Source of the DNA: Cephalotrichum gorgonifer
Taxonomy: Eukaryota > Ascomycota > Sordariomycetes > Microascales > Microascaceae
Assembly (NCBI GenBank): GCA_900312665.1
Contig: ONZQ02000001.1
Coordinates: 2,457,248-2,521,247 of the forward strand
Direction of reading: 5' to 3'
DNA: 64,000 nt
Under the pieces are notes generated by a model. The model ran no database searches. It was not told the DNA's origin and worked only from the letters and a program-made list of their open reading frames with translations. Positions 10,205-21,384 of the stretch are shown here, in pieces (within the stretch, counting starts at the first letter, position 1; each line of letters starts with the position of its first letter). The translations under genes and the position numbers were made by a program.

Positions 10205-12246
10205 TCCTCGCATGGGCTATTGAAGCTTATGCACAGGGGCGCCATGTGAGTTTTGGTGCCACTCACGAGCTCTCCTCACACGCTTCTTAGCTTTCCTAAG
10301 TGGGGCACGAGGTAATACCGTCGTATCGCTTTAGGAAGATCGAGTCACAGTTGCACAGCGGAGCCAATCGACTTTCTCGAAAGGGCCGGCGGGTTGATCT
10401 ACCCGCAGGTTTCTTCCCTTTGTCCCATTGTCTACTTACATGGTACTCGAATACACAGGACCAGCTTTGACGGCCGGCATTCCATCCTTCAAATCTTGGC
10501 CCGCCCATCCCCGGCTCAGACACATCCGGGAAGCTTGACCACCAACCACCATCACCACCAGCCCACAACCCAAGCTTCTATTGAGAGGAAAGTCCTCCTT
10601 AGTTTAGTTTTTTTTTTTTTTGAGTTTATACAAGTACCCGCACAAAATAGCGTGTGCCTCTCGCTCCCGCGCTAGATGAAGAGTTTCTCGTGCAAGTAAA
10701 AACTAGAGGCGGTCGATATTACTCGGAATTGAAAAGCTCGCAGGGAAGGGGCTTCCCCACCGCGCATGGCGAACTACTTTGGCATGGAGGCGATCGGCTG
10801 GAAAAGTCCTTAAGCTCCGAGCACGAACCTCAGGCGGGGTAGGTACCAGTCAGTCCATTGTGGTGGGTTGCCCACACCCGGGGTACGCGAAGCTCTCATG
10901 AACGGGCAGGGCCCCCACCAGGGAGGTCTCCACCCTCTTCCTCTACAGTGTCTTTTCGTACGGAGTACTAGAAAATCAGGTCAGGCACAGCATGTGGCTG
11001 GGATCTGGAGCATGGAGGGATGGATCCATTGGAGGGAGAGCATGGAAAGCCGAGCTATGGGACGTCGGCTCGGGACATCCTGAAGGGGACATCAATGAGA
11101 GAGAGACAAGTACCTCAAGGTGTTCGTGTGTGTTTTGGCAGCTGTGAAAAGCTGACTCAACACGCCCAGCTATTATAGGCAGGTTAAATATACATGTACC
11201 TTTTGCTTAGCCGAGTTGCCTACCTACCTGGATCCTGTGCTATTCTGGGACAAGACCTGGGGCAAATGGGCTATCCAAGTTCTCAGCAACAAGAAGCTCG
11301 GGCTTAAGCGTCCAGCCCCCATGCGGTCGCTACGGAAGGCTTTTATGTGGTAGGGAAACCAAGCACTAGTTAAGCGTAACCTAGTATGTCCTTCTCCCGC
11401 AGCAGCAATGTTTCTCTCTGGCGGATCCTGGCGTCAATCATGAATAGAATGAATATGGACTTGGAAAGAAGGTGTAAACGACGAAACGAAAGAAGTTTTA
11501 ACAGCACACCCACACTCCCGCCGCACACCAGCTGAACGAACAAGCTACGTCAATGTTGCCCCCGTTTTGGTGGAACCGCCTTCGCGGGGTGAGACAGAGA
11601 GGGGTGGGCGGAAGACATTTTGCCCACATCCCGCGTGACGTCGAACGCCAAGCACATTCGGGTACGGGAACGGGGCCAGGAAGATCAGTTACGAGGAAGT
11701 ACTATTACGAGCATAACCAGCGCCAAGATATATATAGCCCACCTAGGTTGAGCATTGAATCAGCATACAGTAGTACCCCGGCGAGGCTTTGTTAGTGGAC
11801 GCCAGGAAAGCCCAACCCTCTACCTATGTACTCGTACATAGTATCGGCTAGCTGTTGCGGACACGGAGTACCCAGTTCCTCGAGCTCTGCATGTTACATC
11901 CTCGTAGCTCGAGCACTCCATTCGCCCAGAAATCCTAGCTTACTTTGTACTAGAAGGCACGCACACACACACCCCCTCTCCTGCTCGTCAATGATCCCCC
12001 CCTCTCCCCCCCTTGCTCAAAAAGTCACTGGAACCCTTGCTGGTATCCTTCGGACGGGTCTGTCGAGGAATACCTCTCCACCGCTTTCCTTCTCCGTTCC
12101 TCACCCCTCATAGCTTCCCCTCTTCTCTCCTTCGAACGCCGCAACATCTGCATTCTACGACGACACCTCCATACACAAGACGTCGGGCCTCCAGATCGAT
12201 TTACCCTCGCTCCTCCCACGTCCCCTGCTTTTGCAAGTACGAGTAC

Positions 12247-12290
12247 ACACACACACACACACACACACACGGGCACACACACACACTCCC
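12247..12290. repeat. CA dinucleotide microsatellite
   Basis: A run of ACAC repeats interrupted by GGG, flanked on both sides by AGTACGAGTAC-type sequences. Lies about 450 bp upstream of the zinc-finger gene start. Confidence 0.85.
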
Positions 12291-12649
12291 CCCTCCCAAT
12301 ACCTATGAGTACGAGTACAGGTAGCCAAGAGCCGAGGACCCGCACACAACCTAGTCCACCGAAGAAGAAAAGACCTTCGCCACAACTGCACAAGCTCAAA
12401 TAGCTTCCTTCTTAAGCACCAATCGAGCTGAAAGCTCTTCTTCGTCACCACAATATATATATTACGAACAACACTTTTTTTTTCTCTCGCCCGGAACCAG
12501 CTCTAGCGTTCGAGGACAGACCACGCAGCTGGTTGGAAATGTCAGGCTTGAGCCTGCGCAGGTGCCAATTCATCATCGCCCTCGGCCACGACCACTAATC
12601 GATAAACTCGATCATCAACCAAAAAAGTGTTCGACGACCCCTCTTCAGT

Positions 12650-12675
12650 CCCGACTCCCGACTCCCGACTCCCGA
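12650..12675 (+). repeat. Tandem CCCGACT heptamers
   Basis: Three perfect copies of CCCGACT (12650-12670) and a partial fourth, about 60-80 bp upstream of the ATG at 12731. Probably within the 5' leader or core promoter of the zinc-finger gene. Confidence 0.8.
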
Positions 12676-12730
12676 AACCTCACCACCCCTGTACTCGCCT
12701 CCGCCAGCGCATGGCGGGGTTAACGAGAAG

Positions 12731-14614
12731 ATGCCGCCGCGATCTTCCTTAACGTCTTCTTTCTCGATAACCGATGCCAACAATGAAGTAGTTTGCCCAC
12801 TACGAAACCAGGATGGCTCGAGCTGTCGCAAGCGCTGCATAGGCGTGAGTTTTAACCTTTCCTCGTCCCAAGTTGCTCTTGCCACTTGGCCATGGAGCTT
12901 TTTCTTTTGTAGATGCTCTGTCGCAGGCCTGGCCAGGTCGTTCTACTGCTGCTCGAGAAGCTCCTACGCTATGAGGAGCATGTAGTTACGACAACCCCAG
13001 GCGCATGCTTGTCAAAGAGCCGGCCTTTAATGGAAACCACAGCCTGGGCTTGCACTCCTAATTTGTCGATAAAACGGAATTCGTTGACTGACTGGTCTTA
13101 CACTTTCCACAGGAAAAACGCTATCGCTCGATGCAAGAGCACATTCGGCGAGCGCATCCGGAGCACTACATCTCCAAGCTCCCTGCCACCGAGGAGAGCT
13201 TCCTGCTGATGATCAACACCCCGCCATCTGAACGGGTGCAGACCCAGCAAAACTCGCCTCCCGAAGTTTCGGGACAGCTAGCTACTCCAAATTCTCATGG
13301 TTCGTGACCTTCTATGACTTGGCTTCTTACCCCTTCCTTCCCACCTCATAATACCAGGAGAAGGTCGACGCGGTGCTGATGGGTCTCTGTCGTCCATGTC
13401 GAGTCATCGGCGTGGAATTGAAATGCATCTCTCCGAATGGATAGCAGACAGCATCGTCAAGTTGACCCCATTATGCCTCTAGTACTAACAGAGTCTGCGG
13501 ATAGGTCCTTCTATGCTACCAACCGCCAGTGCTGCAGCGGCCTTGGCCCAGCTCCATGGCCACAGGGCTGATCAGGAATGGGATTCCGAAGGGGTAAGTA
13601 CTTGATAAGTCGATTGTAGAGCAGGACAGATACTAAGCGGCCTTCGCAAACAGCCGGGCTGGCACTCCGACACCGATGGTGGAAGATTCCCACGATCGTC
13701 CATTGAGTTGCCTCCCATCCACTTATCAAACAATGACATCACGAGCGACCCATTCCCGGCATTGAATTCTGGTCGACCAAGAGACATGTTTCCTCCCATT
13801 CTGTCAGGATCACCCCCTGGGCGATCCTCTACGTTACCACCGATTCACCGGTCAATCGGTGCGACACGACCGCGGAAGCAATCGGTGACCAAGCGAGGAC
13901 GAGAGGCCCACCACAAGAAGCAGAAATCCAAGGGCTCTACTCATGACTGGCTACGGCGGATCCAAAACGACGAGCGCCTGAGACCCGGGCTCGACCGCAA
14001 AGCAGTATCCGCCGAACCATCGGCCGATTATGGCAAGCGCTGGGAGGACTTGATTGATGCCGCGGGCCAGGCGGCGTCGGCATCCGGTGACGTGGACGAA
14101 GATAGAACTCCGGTATGTTTTGGATACAAACCCAGCCCATGTATGTACGGATGGAGCTGGTGTAATCTAACCTGATGAGCAGGTTCCTCAGTCGCCGGTA
14201 TCCATCCCGCGAACATCACTGCCGCCCTTTTCGCATCCTCAATTTCAGCCCGGCAATTACCAAGCCTCACCCCTACAGCAAGCACTTACGCCGCCCTCGT
14301 ATAGCCACGAGCCGCCCGACCCACATCCGTTTCCTTCTGTCGAAAGTGGAGAGAGCGGCGATAACTTCCACATGGAATCACGGGGCCTTTCGGACTCATC
14401 GCCAAGTTACTCTTCCCAGAACACCCAGATATACTGCGCGGCCTGCCATTCAGTTTCATATCTAAAGGAGTCTTTCGCCTGCACCGAGTGCGTATGTGGT
14501 CTCTGCCCCGCGTGCGTGGATGTCTTGATGGCAGAGCAAGGAGCCCGAAGAAAATGTCCTCGATGCGCGACAATCGGTGGCCGGTTTAAGCCCTTCCAGC
14601 TCGATATCAGATAA
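12731..14614 (+). CDS. Conserved fungal protein with N-terminal zinc finger and C-terminal RING-like domain
   Basis: Exons that fit: 12731-12844, 13113-13299, a third from 13358 with unresolved donor, a fourth from about 13505 to 13593, then 13654-14112 and 14183-14614. The N-terminus has a C2H2-like finger split by intron 1: CPLRNQDGSSCRKRC then KRYRSMQEHIRRAHPEHY, followed by the segment TEESFLLMINTPPSER, a block I believe is widely conserved in filamentous ascomycetes. The middle is Ser/Pro-rich with a basic stretch (RKQSVTKRGREAHHKKQKSK). The C-terminus has paired cysteines: IYCAACHSV, CTECVCGLCPAC and KCPRC, resembling a RING or other cross-brace zinc domain. Likely nuclear, possibly a transcriptional or ubiquitin-linked regulator; function unknown. 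The third intron needs transcript evidence. Confidence 0.8.
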
Positions 14615-15492
14615 ACCATGATCCGCGCTGCCTCGAACGGCGATTTCCCTTTTTTCTTTCTTTCTCGTTGACGGCCTATATCACTTGTTCACACATTCGG
14701 CGCATTGGGGGTTGGGCTGGGGGTTTGGGGTTGCGGTTGTGAGGCCTTTTTGGATCCACGACGGCACTTGGCGTACCGGGTTAACAAACAAATGGGCTGC
14801 ATATATAAGTGTTGCATCGAGAGACGCCGTTCTCTCTCTCGTCGCGGGATGTGCCCGATTCGGTGGATGAGGGTCGAGACTCACGATCATCCACTCCTTG
14901 ACCAAGGGTCCGCGAGTACGGTAAGAATGTTTTGTCCTTTATTATTACACTGGCTTTTGCTTTATTCCCCGACTCTAGTTTCTTTTGTGCCGGTTTCAAC
15001 CCAGAGTACAAGAAGTTTCTTATCTCTACGAAACCACGACCATGACGGTTGATGTGGGAGGGCCCTCAAGAATGACGAAAGCACGAGACCTGATGTCTCT
15101 GGATGCTCAGGCATCTTCCTATTTCGTTAAAGGCGGCCTGTTTCCCCCCTTTCATGCGAGCTGGAGACGTTTCTTGGTTTATGCGTTATTACTGCGATGA
15201 CAATTTCTGCTTTTCTAGATGATCTGGTGTGGAGGCATTCCCACCATCGATGCACATATGAATCCCAGATGTATCTACGCGATGTTTACTAGATAGGGAT
15301 GGGATACATAAAGTTTTTGAATATTTTCTCTTGCTCTTGCTCTTGCTCTTACTCATCTCACTTGTCATCAAAGTGACGTCTCTGGCGGATCTCGGTATTC
15401 TCGTAACAGGTAGATATACAGTACAGTGGTATAGGCCAAAGACAACGGCCCAAGGGCTTGAGTGGAAAATGGACCCAAGCCATATTGTTTTT
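14615..15492. other. Convergent intergenic region with a hexamer repeat
   Basis: 0.88 kb between convergent stops. TTGCTC hexamers repeat near 15327-15350. No gene recognised. Confidence 0.5.
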
Positions 15493-16871
15493 TTACCTCC
15501 TCCCAGCTCCAAGCCTCCCCTTCTCCTTCTCCTGCTGGAGTAGGATATCTCTGACAGCGGACCTGACGTTCCTGCTGCCCCCCAGCTTCGGTCCCTTGAG
15601 CACGTCGCCGTCGGACCGCTTGTCGCCCGGCCGCGGCGCGGGTCTCGCGGCGCGGCGCTTCTGGCGGCGACGGGCAACGGCGTCGAGGAACTCGCGCTTG
15701 AACTCCTCTGCTATGCGGTCGTCGGCGGGGATATCGTCGGGGGCGGACTGTGGGACGGCCGGTTCCTCGATGGGGATGTTGAGGTCCGCTTTTTTTCATT
15801 TTCAGTTAGTTCGTTTGGGTATAGCACGTGTGAGGAAGAGTGATGTCGGGACAGTGTGGTAGGGGGACGGGAAAAGAAGATAAAAAGGGGGGGGGGGGTG
15901 AAAGCGTACGTCTGTTTTCGTGGAGGAATTGCTCGACGAGCTGATCCCGTTTCAAGTCGTCGCTTCCGCGCCTGTTTCTCCCGCCGCCTTTCGTCCGCCC
16001 GGGGGCCGCCCTGCCGCCGCCTGCGGATTCGTCTTCGTCCCCGGGGCCGCCGCCCGCGAGTCTCCTCTGCGCCCTCTCGGTGAGTGCGACGTTCCGGCTG
16101 CGGGCCTCGTCGCCGAGGTCGACCTCCATCAGTTTGCCCAGCGTCGTGGGCTTCTGCCCATCGGTCGCTACCGTCGACGCGGGCGTGGGGGCCAGCGAGG
16201 ATGCCTGGTCGGGGTGTGTTCTACTCGACGGGGGGGCGTGGCGGCTAGCGAGTTTTGATTCTACGTATTCCATCCTTGCTTTGTTAGTCATGTTCTGAGA
16301 ATCGAAGAGTTGAATTTTTTTTGGAAATAACCCATTCCATCATCCCGACCCTTCGCCCCCGCGCCCCCGGCGTAGGTTCGGGAATGACAGGTTCCGGAAA
16401 GAGAGGGCAGGAGTGTGGCGGCAAGACGTTAACTCACATGTGCTTGTTCACGAGATCTCCCACCAGCCCCGTCTGCGGCGCAAAGCGGCTAGGTATAGTC
16501 GCCAGTCCCGTGTCGGGGGACATCGCCTCCGCCGCGGCCACGATGCCCCGCTCCAAGTTGTCCTCCCCGGCGCCATATCCCGACGGCGGCTTCTCGGGGG
16601 GGAGCCCGACGCCTTTTAGTCGCGCCTGCTGTTTCCTTCGCTGGCGCAGCAGCTCCGCGACGGACACCTCCTGGTCGTCGTCGTCGGACTCGTCCTTCTT
16701 ATCCGGCGCGTTGTCACCGGTCTCCGCTTGCGCGCCTGTCGCGTCGGGGACGCCGGCGTCGTCTTGCCGGCTTCGGAGGGTGGGGCGCTTCTTCTTCGGC
16801 CGGAAGATGACGGGGGGGTCGGGCGCCTCGGTGGCCGGGAGAGGGGTGGCATCCTGGGCCGGGGATGCCAT
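15493..16871 (-). CDS. Tls1/C9orf78 (HCA59)-family spliceosome-associated protein
   Basis: Three exons: 16438-16871, 15910-16274 and 15493-15788. Phases agree and give 364 aa. The N-terminus (MASPAQDATPLPATEA) leads to a basic patch FRPKKKRPTLRSR and an acidic stretch, then SVAELLRQRRKQQARLKGV. Exon 2 opens MEYVESKLASRH and contains LMEVDLGDEARSRNVALTE, matching the human C9orf78 pattern of YIE-type helix plus VDLG..A. The C-terminus is rich in Arg/Lys, ending in RSAVRDILLQQEKEKGRLG. In fission yeast Tls1 acts with Brr2 in splicing of selected pre-mRNAs (family knowledge). Nuclear role inferred. Intron 2 contains a C12 tract on the coding strand at 15887-15898. Divergent from acylphosphatase. 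Confidence 0.88.
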
Positions 16872-17237
16872 GATCGCGGAGGGGTGTTCGGGGTCTCGAC
16901 TTGATGGGTATGGGATGTGATTTTGGGGGCTGAGTGGGGTTGTGTATGCGGATTCGGGTCGAGTCGAAGGGTGTAGCTGTGGGATATAAGAGGTGGTGGC
17001 GTTTGTTTGTTCGGGTTGCGATTGTACGTAGGGTCCGGATTCGTGTCGAGGAGCCGGTTGAGGATGGGAGTGCAAGTATAAATGGCATTTAGCCGGATAT
17101 TTGCCGTTCACACGTCATGCATGTCTCATCGTACCGGCGAGAGCTTGGTGGGGGGACCTTGCTTACTTCGTTGAATTAGCGCTCCCGCGCCTTCTTGTTC
17201 AGGCTTCCCAGACACTCTCTATCATACGCTCATACTC
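16872..17237. other. Short divergent promoter region
   Basis: 366 bp between the Tls1-like and acylphosphatase starts. Must contain both promoters. No clear TATA element seen. Confidence 0.5.
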
Positions 17238-17815
17238 ATGCCGATAAGCAATATGGCGAAAAGGGTGAGTTTGTTTTACATTCCACAATATTGGGAATGA
17301 CCCTGACAGTGTTTCCCCGATACGAAGGTTTATTTTCTTGTTCATGGAGGGGCTGTCCAAGGTATGCATGACCTCACTTACACGGGGACCATGGTTCGTA
17401 GCTAATCTCGCCCACTCCCCCACTTCAGGCGTCAACTTCAGGTAGAAGATATGCTCCTTCCGTCGACTCGTCGGGGCCAGGATACTAACCTAGTTCCTAG
17501 ACGCTACACGAAGATGAAGGCGGAAGAGTACAATCTAACGGGATGGGTTAGAAACATCCCCGATAACAAGGTGAGTGAGTCCGTTATCTCTGTGACACCA
17601 CCCCGCGCCACACCTGTGAAATGGCTGGGGAAAAGGGGGGCCTAGCACTAAGATACCCATCTCAGGTCGATGGGGAAGCTCAGGGCGATGAAAAAGGCGT
17701 GGCGGCGCTATTAGAGTATGTCAAGGAAGGCCCGAAGCTTGCGCATGTCGTGAAGCTGGAGACGGCGGATCGAGATCTAGTGGATGGCGAGCAGGGCTTT
17801 GTGGTTCGGAGGTGA
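17238..17815 (+). CDS. Acylphosphatase, five exons
   Basis: Hydrolyses carboxyl-phosphate bonds of acyl phosphates such as 1,3-bisphosphoglycerate (family knowledge); small cytosolic enzyme. Exons 17238-17264, 17328-17361, 17429-17441 (only 13 nt), 17501-17570 and 17666-17815 join in phase to 97 aa, the normal family length. A second ATG at 17253 would give 92 aa starting MAKRVYFLVHGG. The active site is spread over the splice joints: VQGVNFR, whose Arg binds phosphate, is assembled from exons 2 to 4, and the catalytic Asn is in TGWVRN of exon 4. The end KGFVVRR-like motif (GEQGFVVRR) is intact. Branch site TACTAAC lies at about 17483. Nothing is missing. Confidence 0.94.
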
Positions 17816-18136
17816 CGAGTGCTTGGTGTGATGACACGGCATGGAGAGAATTCCATCGTGGTAATGGAGAAGCTGTTGGAAAAGGCCTATGGGTATGTAT
17901 TAATCAGGCTCTCTATATGCCTGGTGGATCCTATGATACAGATGATATACTCCTCGTCCGCCTTAAATAAGACGAGGAAAGCTAGAAGCCCCATGTCTCC
18001 AGCAGTGAGCGTGGGGACAGTTTCCTCTTACAATGGCCTGAATACATGCCGCCCCACCCCGGGAACTCCAGCCGAGAGACGGCAGATCCGCTCCTCGGAA
18101 CACAGGGGCCGGTGCAAAAATCTCCCTCTTCTCTTA
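17816..18136. other. Convergent intergenic region
   Basis: 321 bp holding the 3' ends of the acylphosphatase (+) and deacetylase (-) genes. Nothing else recognised. Confidence 0.5.
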
Positions 18137-18922
18137 TTAAGTCTGTGCAGTCGCCAAGAGTTCGGTGACGGTCACAATCTTGTAGCCCCTCCTCTTAGCC
18201 TCCGGAAGCACCTTCTTCAGCATCGGCACGGTCCAGCTCCTCCGGTCGTGGCAGATGATGATGGCGCCCGGCCTCAGCATGCTCAGGATGTGATTCGCGT
18301 TCACGGAGGGGTACGATATCTGCGGGTCGTGGGGGTATATGCTCCCCAGCACGATCCTGTAGCCCAGCGAGTCCAGGAGCCTCCGCATCCGGTCGCTGAA
18401 GAATCCCGACCCGGGCCGGAAGTAGGCGTTGGGCGGGTCGACCTTCTCGTCGGCGTAGGCGGCCGTCAGCATGTCCCTGACCTGGTAGATCTCGGCCTCG
18501 AGCGCCTCGTCGCTCAGCGACCTGGACGGCTCGTCGTGCATCGCGTGGTTCGCGAGCTCGTGCCCGCCGCGTATCACCTCGCGCAGCCTCGCCTCGCGCC
18601 CCTCGACCTGCGACCCGATGACGAAGAAGGTGGCGCGCGCGCCGTTGTCGCGCAGGACCTCGAGGATCGCCTCCGTGTGGGCGCTGGGCGCGTCGTCGAT
18701 GGTGAGCGCGACGACCTTCTCGTCCGTCTCGACCTGCCAGAGCACGTCGGGCCACCTCCGGGCGAAGTAGCGGATGAGCGCCGCCGGGGGCTTGTAGACG
18801 ACGTAGAAGGGCGCGAGGAGCAGGACGAGGAGGACGAGGAGTAGGAGGAGGGTCGACATCCGGTTTCGCCGGGCGCGGCGCCGGAGCTTGGTCGGTAGGC
18901 GGATGAGGGAGAAGGGAAACAT
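18137..18922 (-). CDS. Membrane-anchored polysaccharide deacetylase (NodB homology, CE4-like)
   Basis: Single exon, 261 aa. The N-terminus is strongly basic (KLRRRARRNR, residues 12-21) followed by a Leu/Val membrane segment at about 23-43, predicting a type II orientation with the catalytic domain outside the cytosol. NodB motifs: TIDDAPS (76-77 Asp pair; usual form TFDDGPS), GHELANHAMHD (motif 2), YFRPGSG (motif 3, about 168-173), and IIICHDRR near the C-terminus. In motif 2 the usual second His four residues after H126 is D130, with H129 next to it, so the metal site is atypical. Family members deacetylate chitin or other N-acetyl sugars; the substrate here is unknown. Confidence 0.85.
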   Translation of the reverse strand: MFPFSLIRLPTKLRRRARRNRMSTLLLLLVLLVLLLAPFYVVYKPPAALIRYFARRWPDVLWQVETDEKVVALTIDDAPSAHTEAILEVLRDNGARATFFVIGSQVEGREARLREVIRGGHELANHAMHDEPSRSLSDEALEAEIYQVRDMLTAAYADEKVDPPNAYFRPGSGFFSDRMRRLLDSLGYRIVLGSIYPHDPQISYPSVNANHILSMLRPGAIIICHDRRSWTVPMLKKVLPEAKRRGYKIVTVTELLATAQT

Positions 18923-21384
18923 CGGGGTCGGGTTCGGTAGCGCGCGCCCCGGAACGGTTTCTGTTATCGCCTCGGTTGTTGGAACGGGGGAGACTAGCCC
19001 TGTCGTGATCTGTCGTCCATGGGCTCGAGTGAGGTGACGAGAGACAGGGTCGTTACGCTGTCGGGCTCAGGTTGTCGGGCAGTTGAGACGAGCAGCCGTC
19101 ACATCTCTCGAGTATTCGGGGGTCGGCAGGAGCCCTCGGAGACAGCACGAAGTCGAGAAACAAGGGGATGCGATTGACGCATCTGATACGAGATTCTGTC
19201 CCATGGATAATACCCCTGACGTAGCTCCATAATTATAGCACGTGACGCGCGTATCTCCATCCTGCGCCGTTCGCTATGGCGTCGGGTCCATGTAGAGCCA
19301 ACCTTACACCAGATAGTCCGAAACTCCCCAAGGTTCTGTCCGCGATAGAGGCGCGGTAACGGCTAACTATATAATACACTTGAAGGATGCTCTCGCTTTC
19401 TTTACGTTAACGTACCCAGGCCAATGAGCTCTTCGGCTGGCAGCAGGTGGGCCGGTGTACTCGTGTTTGTACAAACGCCAGAGCGGCCTACAATGATGTT
19501 ACACACGCGACATCGCTTCATCCCACCTTCCTTTATGTAATATATAGATATTCTTACAACCTAGGCAAAGAGAGTCGATCTAGTTAAGCCGTCTGGAACT
19601 ATTCCCTTACCGCCCATCGCCCGCCATCTCTATCCCCTTTGCCAAGATTGACTCCCCACTGTCTGCTCTGCTGCCGGGGGCAGGTTTCTCCGTACTCGAA
19701 CACATATCCACGCCCGTCCAACCCCATGAGCCCAGCGGAGCGGAAATTGGGGATGCAGAGACAGAACCATGTCCGCGGGCTGGGTCCGTCCGGTGTGACG
19801 AAAAAAGCCCACCGCCGGTACCACGGGTGCATATCCTCCGATCCTCCAGAGTAGAAATAGAGGCATGGGCCGCTGGATAGCACCCTGGCGCTGGGGCACG
19901 GCGCTAGTTAAGGCACGGCGAGAGAGGTGATCGTGTTTCCGCCCCGGAAATATTATTCCGGGGTCGTGTAAGCCACTACATACGTATACTCAAGGAGGGC
20001 CTCCTTGTCTCTGCCAAAGTAGCCTCCCGACAATGCATGCACATGGAGTATCATCTGCGCCAAGACGGGACTCAGTCTAGAAAGCCTCCGTCCATCAACT
20101 CGAAGGTATCAACGTACTCGTGGGTATCAACGGGCATCCTCCCCCCGCGTCCATGCACACTAGGTCATTTATCGGACAGAGTCCACTGGTCCCGCCGACG
20201 TTGGATGCCGGCAACAGCCCTCACCCCACAAAATATTACCTGAAGAGAGTATAGACAGCACTGGACTGTTACACTGGGCGACCCCGTCCGTCAACGAAAT
20301 GCCGGAAATCGACTAACTCGGCGGCCGTTCTCGCGCCGCTTTGTCCTTCGAAACGCCTCCCTCGAAACGAAACACACACCCATTCATCATCGGTCCGTTA
20401 ACCATCTATCCCCCACCGTTCTTTTCTCCCGAGGCAGCCCCGAGGCAGCTCCGAACGTGCCACTCAACCTCCCCCACACACCCTCCCTCCCGTCTCCCCT
20501 TCCAATAGTCCAAAGAAAAAGGAAAAAGAAAACGGTGGAAAAAGGAAATAGATTAAATGGGATCCTTTAATTGATGTAACTTTCTTCCCCGCCATCCCCG
20601 CCTCCACATCCCCGGAGACCCGTTTAGGCACCTCGGGACTTGCATCCATCGATAAATGACATAGCACACCACTTGAGAACTTGGCAAAGTACAACGTTCC
20701 CCAGTAAACCATAAATAACCAAAACACATTTATATAGAGTACATGTAGTCACGCTTTGTGCTTCGTACTGTCTCGGCCCGGCCTTAGTTCAGGTGTCCTC
20801 GTGGTCACCAAGAAATAGAGTAGGCTCCACTCACGGGTATCCTTAGACGGATATCGGGTGCCCCGCCCCCCTTTGGCCCTCCTTTGGCCCCCCGCCACAC
20901 ACACACACACACACACACACTTCATCGCGCAAGTGAGAGAGAAGAAAGGCCTGGTGAAACTGGTATCTCAATTGGAATACTACAATCTGCAGAATTCGCG
21001 TGCTGCCCACAAGGCACGGGGAATATCACCGTAAATACACATGATAGAAGGAAAACAAATCTCAGCTGTATGCCCCTTGTCCTTGACCGTGTCCCATGCC
21101 CCCCTAGTAACCGCAATGTGTTTAAAACGCCTTCCTTGACCCGATCCCCTTAGCACTTCCCGTGTTTGGCCGTCTGCTCGCAGTGTCTATGCCGACCAAG
21201 AGTGAATCCCTTTTGACGCCCCCGGTATGTGTCCAGTGTAGTCTCGATAACGAGTGTGTGACCCCAAAGCCCCAGTCCTGGAGTAGGTCGTTGTGTTCGC
21301 GTAAAATATGTACTGCGAAGATAAGAAGAAAGAGAAAAAAATGTGAAACTCATCGTTGGCCTCGCCACAATGGTGCGTGCCATC
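18923..21384. other. 2.5 kb intergenic region with CA repeat
   Basis: No ORF with recognisable homology. It holds the promoter of the deacetylase gene and the 3' flank of the next gene. A CA microsatellite lies near 20897-20920. TATATATA-like sequence occurs near 19540-19550. No RNA gene recognised. Confidence 0.5.
20897..20920. repeat. CA dinucleotide microsatellite
   Basis: About twelve CA units following a CCCCGCCA sequence. Intergenic; no gene association clear. Confidence 0.85.

Larger units (their letters stand above)
9155..12730. other. 3.6 kb gene-poor tract with simple repeats
   Basis: No open frame here shows a recognisable domain or continuous coding pattern. It contains a 21-A run after a hairpin (10140-10204), a T run near 10609-10621, GTAC-type palindromes near 11825 and 12235-12320, a CA repeat at 12247-12290 and heptamer repeats at 12650-12675. 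The last 600 bp are pyrimidine-rich and may be the 5' leader and promoter of the zinc-finger gene. Confidence 0.5.

Noticed and set aside
18195..18755. 186-codon minus frame overlapping the deacetylase
   Set aside because: Alternate frame rich in Arg/Ala; the overlapping frame holds NodB motifs.
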